DNA from: DASXRU01 sp039933315
Lineage (GTDB): Bacteria > Acidobacteriota > Blastocatellia > Pyrinomonadales > Pyrinomonadaceae
Assembly: GCA_039933315.1 (NCBI GenBank)
Contig: JBDTOI010000046.1
Coordinates: 1-25,986 of the forward strand
Reading direction: 5' to 3'
DNA length: 25,986 nt
The position numbers and the translations under genes are program-made. How positions within the stretch are numbered: position 1 is the first letter of the stretch; every line of letters starts with the position of its first letter. Shown piece by piece: positions 10,601 to 17,265 of this stretch. Below the pieces are notes generated by a model that saw only the letters and a program-made list of their open reading frames with translations, was not told the DNA's origin and ran no database searches.

Positions 10601-12866
10601 TGCCATCTATTTCGATCACCGGAGCACCCTGAAAACCGGGTTGTGTGGTGCCGTCGATGGTAACCACATCGGTAATATCAGGAAGAGCGGATGCCGGCGT
10701 GATCGTATGTGGCCCACTGCCGGGAATGCTGAAGCTGATGATGTCGGCGCCCGGATTGAAATTGGCATCAAGGATCGCCTGACGCAACGAGCCGGGGCCA
10801 CTGTCATTCGTATTGATCACCACGAAAGTCAGGGGCGGCGGGTCATCGATAATCAAGCTCCAACCGCCATTGATCGCACCGGGCCCAAAGATTCCGGCGT
10901 CATCAACAATGTATAGGTCCCAGTTGCCATTTGGGTTTGTTCCAGCAAAACCCGCGAGCGTAGCCACGTAAGGACCTGCTGGCGCCGGGCTGGGAAAGCT
11001 ATCAGCCGGAGAACTGCTGACATCAGTGGGTTTGTAACTGCCTGAGACGATCGGGGCCCCGAGAAAGGAAGCAGCCTGGTCATCAAAAGTCAGTAATAAG
11101 GGCGAAAGGCTCCCCACGCTACCCATGACGTCTGACATCAGGATCGTGGTCTGCCCGGTAGGCCCCACCAGCAGCACGTCCACATTTTGAGTCGAGCTAT
11201 GGTAGAAATTGTTTAGTCTTACCCTCAGCTTGTTGATGGTGCCGGTCTGCCCGGCGATTGTAATAGTGGAGGGATAAGGCGTAGCCTTTACGGGCGTCGG
11301 CGGCGTGTTGTTGATATTTATCGTAGTAGGATTTGAGAACACACCGACAGCCTCAGCCATGTTCGTTCCCTGCGTTACTGCTTTACTCTGTAGGGTGGCG
11401 GGCACGACCGTAGCGGCGGCCGATCCGGATTGCAGAACCACCAGATCACTCAGCCCGTCCACATCCAACCGCATCGGGAGAGCCGCCAGCGGTTCTCCAT
11501 CCACTGCGAGGGACGTAATTCCCAGTGCTGGCAACGTAGCTGCTTCAAGACCCTTTTGAGTTTCGTTTTTGTTATTCGACCCGCGGCTAATGACTTGCAG
11601 CTGCCGGCCTGACGTATCCAGGACGACGAGATCGTCCCAGGCAGCACTCGTAACCCGCGCGCACAGCAACTGCGTAGCCCCGGGCCACGAATAATCAGGC
11701 CCGCTTTCAAGGGGCCATTTACGTAATGGCCGCGCTGACGTTTTACCTCCTGACCTCATTGCGGTTTGATTCAGGAAATGCAGATCGCCATCCTCTGCAA
11801 GCAGCGCCAAATCCTCCCGCAGGTCGCCGCCAAAGTTTCCCGCAGCTATGGACCGGAGCGTGAAATCAAAAGCCCGAGAGCTACGCTGGGCCGTTGACAC
11901 CTCAGCCCGCTCTTTGCCACTGAGCGACAGTTTCCGGTCGCGCCCTTCCACCAGCACCAATTCATTTCCCGCGGCGATAGCCAGATCGAAAGCATAATGC
12001 TCTCCAAACTGACCCAGTGCGAATGACGTTGCACTGGCGGGGAGGTCAAACGCTTCAGGTTTAGACTTGAGCGCTCCTTCTGACCCCTCAAAAACGAGCG
12101 CCTCGTTTCCGCGCGGTCCAACGACCCCAACGACAATATCAGTCAAGCCATCGCGACGATTGATCTCACCCGTTTCGAAAGCGGTGAGATGACCGCCAAG
12201 CGAGACTTCCCGGCCCGCACCGAAGTTCCCCTTCCCATCGCCCGCAAGGAACCACAGACTCTCGCTGCCGCGACTAGCCGACACAATGTCCCAGTGTCCA
12301 TCTGCATCAAAGTCTCCAGCGCCGAGAAAGTCCGCCGGCGTAGCGATCTCAATGGCGAGAGCTGGTGACAGGAATGGCGCTGCCGTAAACGTTCCATTCG
12401 CTTTGCGCGCCTGCGCTTCGGGCGCGTTGGCATAGATCGAATCGGCGTTGCCGCGATGGACCGTCACGATCCCGCCGTTTCCGTAAGCGTATCCGCCGGC
12501 CAGATCGGAAACCCCGTCTTCATCGAAATCAGCGGAAGCCAAAGAGCGCGCGTGAGCCTCGTTCTGTGCCAACGCGCGTTGAAGTTCCGCAGGGCCTTTG
12601 TAAGCGCTGAGTAGTTCGTGGCCGTCGCGGAGACTCAGCCCGCTGGCGCCCCGGCCTGCTGCCCGCAGGCTTGCGCGCTCGCTTAATCGGGCTCGCTGAA
12701 AAGTGGTTTGCCTATCAGGCGCAGGGGCTACGCTGAGGTATGAACGAGCTGCGGCGAGCGCGCCGAAGACTACCAATGTCGCGACGGCTGCGGTGAGCAA
12801 TTTGGTTTGGCCGCGCAAGCTTCGGCCCAGAACGAGATGGGGAAAGTTGTTGAGAGCCAGAATCAA
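7677..12866 (-). CDS. Giant exported FG-GAP / P-domain-like / beta-helix / Calx-beta / DUF4214 protein (1729 aa)
   Basis: The predicted start is TTG at 12866, preceded by GGAG at 12872-12875 with a 5-nt spacer. An in-frame TAA shortly upstream rules out a longer form. A hydrophobic segment (about 23-42) suggests export. Domain order: FG-GAP/VCBS motifs (DFDEDGVSDLAGG at 113-125, DFDADGHWDIV, INRRDGLTDIVVG, RLDVDGLSDLVVL), a P-domain-like module (about 530-670), NTNDSGPGSLRQAIL leading into a right-handed parallel beta-helix with IGTDVTG/NIISGN coils (about 780-1130), an Ig-like segment with NCTATDPQGNTSEFSAC (about 1210-1295), one Calx-beta domain (about 1300-1423), and a C-terminal DUF4214 region (about 1430-1720, FYVRQHYYDFLGRPPDDGG). 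The left neighbour is its paralogue. The parts suggest a surface or extracellular-matrix protein. No catalytic site is visible. Confidence 0.92.
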   Translation of the reverse strand: MILALNNFPHLVLGRSLRGQTKLLTAAVATLVVFGALAAARSYLSVAPAPDRQTTFQRARLSERASLRAAGRGASGLSLRDGHELLSAYKGPAELQRALAQNEAHARSLASADFDEDGVSDLAGGYAYGNGGIVTVHRGNADSIYANAPEAQARKANGTFTAAPFLSPALAIEIATPADFLGAGDFDADGHWDIVSASRGSESLWFLAGDGKGNFGAGREVSLGGHLTAFETGEINRRDGLTDIVVGVVGPRGNEALVFEGSEGALKSKPEAFDLPASATSFALGQFGEHYAFDLAIAAGNELVLVEGRDRKLSLSGKERAEVSTAQRSSRAFDFTLRSIAAGNFGGDLREDLALLAEDGDLHFLNQTAMRSGGKTSARPLRKWPLESGPDYSWPGATQLLCARVTSAAWDDLVVLDTSGRQLQVISRGSNNKNETQKGLEAATLPALGITSLAVDGEPLAALPMRLDVDGLSDLVVLQSGSAAATVVPATLQSKAVTQGTNMAEAVGVFSNPTTININNTPPTPVKATPYPSTITIAGQTGTINKLRVRLNNFYHSSTQNVDVLLVGPTGQTTILMSDVMGSVGSLSPLLLTFDDQAASFLGAPIVSGSYKPTDVSSSPADSFPSPAPAGPYVATLAGFAGTNPNGNWDLYIVDDAGIFGPGAINGGWSLIIDDPPPLTFVVINTNDSGPGSLRQAILDANFNPGADIISFSIPGSGPHTITPASALPDITDVVTIDGTTQPGFQGAPVIEIDGTNTGPFAGTMKGLLNLKAGNSVVRGLVINRYNTDAIALLNVGNNIIEGNFIGTDVTGTLDRGNQLTDGIAIDTPNNLIGGTTTAARNLISGVAQAVVIAGPGQNLVQGNLIGTNINGNAPLRNSHTGVTTRSVPGSPNNVVGGTVAGARNIISRSGSAVDFVYSGSQGNLVQGNFIGTDLTGTVSLTDITGTGNGVVVSFTATNNTIGGTTPAARNVISGNLIGAEVTEESSTGNLLQGNFIGTDVNGTAKLANQTGVFLLFSAVANTIGGAVDGARNIISGNTIYGIQVGQVNRTTTFSNLIQGNYIGTDVSGNNPLGNGRSAFFDDAGIVIPANATGDRIVGNRIAYNKGHGIRITNVSGSDSPGIRIEIVENLIYANEGLGIDLGNSGITPNDPLDADDGPNLLQNFPQLTSFTGSVASGLEASIKGATHDGIDAPGGKPVSAEAVTVNGTLNSAPNTAFTVHWYFSGDSQCVTNQASSRPLATGRIPSVTTDASGNAPFAFPFDFPTGINSGIINCTATDPQGNTSEFSACLPVSQPISLPVIQFSTSSFSKSESGPSTNITVTRTGDTAGASAVNFSTGNNSYVPCNQINGTAVQNCDFILSSGTLNFAAGQASRTFPIIILEDLYVEGDETIGLTLSSPSGAVLGPLSAATLTLVDNDSGTPTTNPLDDPQFYVRQHYYDFLGRPPDDGGLAFWTNEITQCGTNQACINERRVAVSNAFFFEQEYQQTASYVFLLYRAAYGNDQPFPNPDFFDPNVSAALKVEAKKLPRYLSFVRDRAQVVGGSNLAQTQLALANAFVQRQEFKDKYPPLSLITGQQFVDAVLATIQGASGVTLASADRNALITHHTNGERGLVMFHLANDYWNGCHRLSPPLTAPCVPAGFGTAVDNRPFIDAEYNRSFVASQYFGYLRRDGDIGGFMFWLTEVSKSPPRNVPRQRAMVCSFMTSTEYQHRLSPVATHNNSECPPPP

Positions 12867-12871
12867 GGCAG

Positions 12872-12875
12872 CTCC
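12872..12875 (-). promoter_or_regulatory. Ribosome binding site supporting the TTG start
   Basis: GGAG lies five bases upstream of the TTG at 12866. No ATG or GTG in frame is available between the upstream in-frame TAA and this point, and the hydrophobic export segment follows closely, so this site decides the start. The same bases form part of a four-codon ATG frame (12877 to TGA at 12863) that overlaps the TTG. Confidence 0.55.
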
Positions 12876-12970
12876 ATCCTTTTACGCGGAGAAACCTGCT
12901 CAATATACGAGCATGAGGCTCAAATGGGATTTCCCGTGGCGCTAGATGACGACCCTGCTGGAAGGCCGGA

Positions 12971-12976
12971 ATTATA
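12971..12976 (-). promoter_or_regulatory. Candidate -10 box (TATAAT) for the 1729-aa gene
   Basis: A perfect TATAAT occurs on the minus strand about 100 bases upstream of the TTG start. It lies between that start and the palindromic repeat that closes the receptor gene. No convincing -35 hexamer sits 16-18 bases upstream, so the call is weak. It would give a 5' leader of roughly 95 nt. Confidence 0.3.
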
Positions 12977-13020
12977 GCTCAAGAGGAAGGATCTTCATTG
13001 GGCCGAAATGGCGTCGCGGG

Positions 13021-13177
13021 TTTGTAGGGGCGGCAGTCCGTGGCCGCCCCTTTGTTGTGGGGAACGCCGTCGCCAAATACCGCGCCGTCCGGTGGCCCTG
13101 CCCCAGATAACCCGCCGTCCCTCCGGGATACGCCATTGTTGCCGGCAGGGGCGGCCACGGAGTGCCGCCCCTACAAA
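13021..13177. repeat. Two inverted copies of a 31-bp palindromic element after the receptor gene
   Basis: Copy A is 13021-13051 and copy B is 13147-13177. They are reverse complements of each other except for one base and enclose 95 bp of unrelated sequence. Each copy is itself a hairpin: AGGGGCGGC pairs with GCCGCCCCT around a small loop, preceded by TTTGT. Copy B ends two bases before the receptor's stop codon (TAA at 13180-13182). A third copy lies after the FHA-cytochrome gene. There is no U-tract, so a classical intrinsic terminator is not supported. Either a dispersed REP-type repeat or a 3'-end stabiliser would fit. The rest of the 313-bp gap (12867-13179) holds only the candidate -10 box. 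Confidence 0.85.
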
Positions 13178-13179
13178 TC

Positions 13180-16100
13180 TTAGAAGGAGTACTTAACCGC
13201 GACCTGGACGCGGCGGCCTGGCGTGATGGTGTCGGTGGCCTGACCAAAGTTTGCTGCGCCCAGCCAGCGAACGGGGATACCGAAGTTGGCGCGATTTATG
13301 AAGTTGAAAATGTCCGCCCTCAAGACCAGACGCCGGTCACCCGATGACAGGAAGCTCTTACTTATAGATAGGTCTAACTCCACCACATTTCCCGCCCGAA
13401 ACGTGTTTCGACCCACGCGCCCGTCCTGGCCGATAGGAGCCAGCAAGGCCAGCGGGTTCGCCGCTGTCAGTAGCAAAGGTTGACGGCGGTTCCCGGTCAC
13501 TGCGAGGCCGTTGGTGTTGTCCAGACGATCAGTAAGATTGCCGTCCAGATTGACGTCGAAAATGCTGTTGACCGTGAAGGGTTGCCCGGTTCGCAGGGCA
13601 CCGGTGCCGGCCACTTGAAAGTTGCCCAGGAAGGCGCGAAACGTCGGCGAGCGGCTCTTGAAGGAGGGCAACGCCGCCACGAAGTTGTAAGCGAACCGGT
13701 GACGCACATCGAAATTCGCCGGCCCGCGCTCCCCGGCAAAGTTCACGCTATTCTGCGGCAACGCCGGCGCTCCCGCGAGGTCGAAAACGTCCGAGACATC
13801 ATCGGTAGCTTTCGATAGCGTGTAGGAGAATTGATACTGCGTCGAGCGATGGAACCTGCCCCGCAGTTGCACCTGTAGGGAATCGTAGCGTGAGTTCGCG
13901 GATGATTCGTAAATCGATACCGCCCCCGCCCGGTCCACTGGCCGCCCGCCGGCAGTTCCGTTTCCCGCGGGGCGCTGGCCCGGTCCCAGCGCCAGCCCGG
14001 AAACATTCGGTTGAAAATTGACGACGTTGATTTGAGTGGGAATCAGAAAGGCATTCGGCCCTAGATTCGGCGTCGTCAGTCGCAACAAATGCCTTCCCTG
14101 GGTACCAACATACGCCAGTGATACCACCGCGTTTGAATTCAACTCCTGCTCCCAACTAAACGAATAATGCTGCGCCGAGGGCATGCGCAGTTTTCGCTCG
14201 GGCAAAGTAAATCCAAAGCCGCCGGGAAATGACGAGTTGATGGCGACCAGGCACGAGAGCGGCACCGCGGGATTCAGCGTGTTCAATGTTCCCGGCTGAA
14301 TGAGCGGAAAGAAGCTGACACCATTCGCCGAAGGACAGGGGAAAAACGGCAAAGTAGGATCGCTGATGTTAAAGCCCACCCCGCCCTGGCCCGGCAGCCC
14401 TCCGGCCAGATTCAAGGTAAGAAAGTTTGGAAAGACGTTACGCGACTGGCTAACGACTGCCCCCAGTGCCTGATCGTAGAAGATGCCATAACCGGCACGA
14501 AGTACGGATATTCGTCGCGGGCCAAGCAGATGTGTGGAGTAGGCCAGCCCTACGCGCGGGCCAAAATTCTTTCGATCAGGATCGTAGATTCTCTTTCGTC
14601 CCGCGAGGAACCTTCCTAAGCCCGGTACCAGAGCCAGTGATGAATCGTTAAAGGTCCTCTCAATCCGTCCCTGGGTTTCTTCTACGGGGGTGTTGTATTC
14701 GTAACGCAGCCCAAGCGAAAGCGAAAGATTCGGTCGCACCCGCCAATCGTCCTGACCAAAATAATTGTACTGGTAGTAGCGAAGATCGATCCTCGAGTCG
14801 GGGTTGGTCTGCACCGTCTGCAGTATCCCGCTGGGCGCGGAAGCGGCAGCCAGGTCAACTGGTCTTAGAAATCCCCCCAACTGTGTTCCCCCGCCGGCTG
14901 CGGCCTGCGCGCCAACTGTGCCGTTAAAGACCAGCAGAGGTCGCGCGTTGCGTGGCAGGTCGCTACGCAACTCAGTCCGGCGGAAGTCGGCGCCCAAAGT
15001 GAAGCTGTGATTGCCGGTGCGAAAGGTAAGGTTGTCAGCCAGTTGATAAGTATTGTTTACCCGCTCTTGCGGAAAGTTGTAAACATCCACGCCCACCGGA
15101 TTGAAACCAGCGATCGTGATCTGGCCTATCGGTCCCAGGATGTCTTCCGCGCCAAAGTTGAAAAAGCTGTCGTAGAGCACCGCTGTCGAGGTTGGAATAG
15201 TGTCGTTGACAAACAACGGCGCGTTGAGAAGGAAACGCCGTTCATTGGGGCGAAGTGAATTTGCCAAACGGCTCGGTCGCAGAAATTCGCGGTCGCGGTT
15301 TTCCTCAAACAGCAGGCGAGTCCGTCCATATGACGCCCGTACCTGGTTGAAAATTATGGAATCTCCCGGCCCCGAGATTTCGCTGTTAAGGAAGTTGGAC
15401 AGGTTCTGAGTCCGAATGTTCGGACGAATCGTCGAGAAGATCGCCCCGCCCACCACCGGGATATCGCGCCAGTCGTCGGTGAAGTTGTAACGCGAGGTAA
15501 TCGATTGCGCCCGCCGCCCGATGTAGAAGTTACCGTCAACCTTGCCGGAAATATTCTTGCCCTGTCCTCCTGACGGCAGCGACTGCGTCAACGTGTTGCC
15601 GCCGTAGATGCCATTCGGATTGTTGGGGAAAGGATAGAGACTGAAGACTGCGTCGCCACTAACAGTGGTGGGAAACGCGACGATTGGGCCACCGCCAAAT
15701 GGGTTTTGCGAAAGTCCGGTGGCCCCGGTTCCAAAAATTCCGCGTTCTTCGACGGTGGGAACAGCGAAGTTTGATTCCTTCGTGGTATTTGTGATTTGAC
15801 CTTCCGCGGCGATGAAGTAGAACATGCTGCGGCTTCGCCCCGGTTCGGATGCCACTAGTGGGCCTCCGATTACGAATCCGCCCTGGGTAAAAGTAAATGA
15901 GTCTTCGCCGCCACTCTGATTGGTAACGGTCAGCGGCCGCCCGTTCCGCAAAACAGGCTTTCCACCCGCGCGCAAAGCCGTGGTCGCCTTGCCAAGGGTG
16001 CTATCGAAAAAGTTTCGCGAGTTCAATTGGCTGGAATTGAACGTACTGTAAAAGGTTGCGTGCGTTTCGTTGCCGCCTGACCTGGAGACCGCGTTGACCT

Positions 16101-16947
16101 GCCCGCCGATGTTGCGGCCAAACTGCGCCGGCGCCAGCAGCGTGATCACCTGGTACTCCTGGACAGATTCGATTGGCTGCGGCACGAGAGCTACAAAGCC
16201 CTGCCGGCGAACGCCGATGTCTTCGTCGTTGTTGTCAGATCCATCGACGGTAAAGTTGTTGGCCCGGGATCGCAATCCATTTACCGCGAACTGTCCGGCT
16301 GAACCAACGCCGGGTCCAACTCCCGGTCCGGCGACACTGCCAAGCGTTTGCGGGGGCGGCAGCACTCCGGGGAGAAGCAAGGCAAGTTCATCGAACGAGC
16401 GCGCGTAGGTACTGGATCCCAGGGGCAACGTCGAGACTTCATCTTCACTGAATGAACCGCTGCGGCGCGCGTCCACGGTGATGATGCTGGAACGTATGTC
16501 TGTGTCCTCTACCGCGGGCACTGCCGGCGCCGTTGGTGCAGTCGGTATTGTGGGCGGCGTGGGAGTAGTCGGCGTCGGTGTAGGCGCTGGTGCCGCGGTC
16601 ACCGGATCCAGGGCCACGGGAACGGGGACCACTTCGCCGGTATAGGTGATCTTCAAACGCTGTAGTACTTCGCGTGGCTCGTATCCCGGAGTGGAAACGC
16701 GAATGCGATAAGTCCCCGGAATCAGAAGGCCCTGGTAGAAGCGTCCACGATAATCCGTGCGCAGAGTCTGGGTGACGCCGGTTTGTTCGTTAATGATTTC
16801 TACCAGCGCGCCTTTAAGCGCGGCGCCGGTCTGGCTGTCGCTGACAATGCCTTCGAAGGCGCCCGTAACCGTGTCCTGGGCAGACGCGGAAGGAGTGGTC
16901 AACAGCGCGAAGATGAGAACCAATAGAGCAAGATTGGCTAGCTTCAT
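13180..16947 (-). CDS. Oar-like TonB-dependent receptor with carboxypeptidase-regulatory domain (1255 aa)
   Basis: The protein starts with a clear signal peptide (residues 1-23, cleavage after ASA). A carboxypeptidase-regulatory / CNA-B-like beta-sandwich follows (about 28-115: GAFEGIVSDSQTGAALKGA, YRGRFYQGLLIPGTYRI). Next are a Pro/Thr-rich linker (about 118-146) and a plug region (about 160-300: GQFAVNGLRSRANNFTVDGS, then IESVQEYQVI and GGQVNAVSRSGGN). The remainder is a long outer-membrane beta-barrel ending in a terminal Phe (VAVKYSF), the usual BAM recognition signal. Length and layout match the Oar-type receptors that are abundant in Acidobacteria. Substrate is unknown; no TonB box is obvious. 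It is flanked by repeat-filled gaps of more than 300 bp on both sides, so it is probably transcribed independently. Confidence 0.93.
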   Translation of the reverse strand: MKLANLALLVLIFALLTTPSASAQDTVTGAFEGIVSDSQTGAALKGALVEIINEQTGVTQTLRTDYRGRFYQGLLIPGTYRIRVSTPGYEPREVLQRLKITYTGEVVPVPVALDPVTAAPAPTPTPTTPTPPTIPTAPTAPAVPAVEDTDIRSSIITVDARRSGSFSEDEVSTLPLGSSTYARSFDELALLLPGVLPPPQTLGSVAGPGVGPGVGSAGQFAVNGLRSRANNFTVDGSDNNDEDIGVRRQGFVALVPQPIESVQEYQVITLLAPAQFGRNIGGQVNAVSRSGGNETHATFYSTFNSSQLNSRNFFDSTLGKATTALRAGGKPVLRNGRPLTVTNQSGGEDSFTFTQGGFVIGGPLVASEPGRSRSMFYFIAAEGQITNTTKESNFAVPTVEERGIFGTGATGLSQNPFGGGPIVAFPTTVSGDAVFSLYPFPNNPNGIYGGNTLTQSLPSGGQGKNISGKVDGNFYIGRRAQSITSRYNFTDDWRDIPVVGGAIFSTIRPNIRTQNLSNFLNSEISGPGDSIIFNQVRASYGRTRLLFEENRDREFLRPSRLANSLRPNERRFLLNAPLFVNDTIPTSTAVLYDSFFNFGAEDILGPIGQITIAGFNPVGVDVYNFPQERVNNTYQLADNLTFRTGNHSFTLGADFRRTELRSDLPRNARPLLVFNGTVGAQAAAGGGTQLGGFLRPVDLAAASAPSGILQTVQTNPDSRIDLRYYQYNYFGQDDWRVRPNLSLSLGLRYEYNTPVEETQGRIERTFNDSSLALVPGLGRFLAGRKRIYDPDRKNFGPRVGLAYSTHLLGPRRISVLRAGYGIFYDQALGAVVSQSRNVFPNFLTLNLAGGLPGQGGVGFNISDPTLPFFPCPSANGVSFFPLIQPGTLNTLNPAVPLSCLVAINSSFPGGFGFTLPERKLRMPSAQHYSFSWEQELNSNAVVSLAYVGTQGRHLLRLTTPNLGPNAFLIPTQINVVNFQPNVSGLALGPGQRPAGNGTAGGRPVDRAGAVSIYESSANSRYDSLQVQLRGRFHRSTQYQFSYTLSKATDDVSDVFDLAGAPALPQNSVNFAGERGPANFDVRHRFAYNFVAALPSFKSRSPTFRAFLGNFQVAGTGALRTGQPFTVNSIFDVNLDGNLTDRLDNTNGLAVTGNRRQPLLLTAANPLALLAPIGQDGRVGRNTFRAGNVVELDLSISKSFLSSGDRRLVLRADIFNFINRANFGIPVRWLGAANFGQATDTITPGRRVQVAVKYSF

Positions 16948-17265
16948 AAATGTCTTGCCGGTTAAGAGCCGCTCCGTTAGTCAGGGCCTCCAGCCGTCTT
17001 CAGACGGCTTTCCCGAGGGGTTACCAGCCCAGCGACTTTTAGCGCTGGGGTGAGCGTGGAAAAATAAGGGTAGCGCGCTTCAGCGTGCTTACCATGACCC
17101 GCTTTAGCGTTACGGCTAAAGCCTCAATTAGAAGCCCGTTGAACGGGCTCTGCGGTTCCGGGGCGTCCTCACCCGGGCGTAAAACGCCCGGTCTGGTAAC
17201 CCTTCGGGGAAGCCGCGTGAACGCGGCTCAGGAAAGGGGCGGCCACGGAGTGCCGCCCCTACAAA
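16948..17265. repeat. Array of consecutive small hairpins upstream of the receptor gene
   Basis: This 318-bp gap has no gene but holds a run of short palindromes with different sequences: 16992-17009 (agccgtct/agacggct), 17028-17049 (cccagcg/cgctggg), 17072-17089 (agcgcgct/agcgtgct, one G-U pair), 17101-17122 (gctttagc/gctaaagc), 17133-17149 (agcccgt/acgggct), 17173-17191 (ccgggcgt/acgcccgg) and 17211-17228 (agccgcgt/acgcggct). Stems are 7-8 bp and most loops are 2-8 nt. The run is closed by the 31-bp REP-like element at 17235-17265. The hairpins sit in the leader side of the receptor gene and immediately after the FHA-cytochrome gene. Their function is unknown. Confidence 0.8.
17235..17265. 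repeat. Third copy of the 31-bp palindromic element
   Basis: The sequence is identical to the copy at 13147-13177 and lies directly against the stop codon (TGA, plus positions 17266-17268) of the FHA-cytochrome gene. The same element therefore follows the stop codons of two unrelated genes in the same orientation relative to transcription. This fits either selection for a 3'-end function or preferential insertion there. Confidence 0.85.

Noticed and set aside
13021..13177. Intrinsic terminator for the receptor gene
   Set aside because: The hairpins are strong, but no run of T follows on the transcribed side; recorded as palindromic repeats instead.
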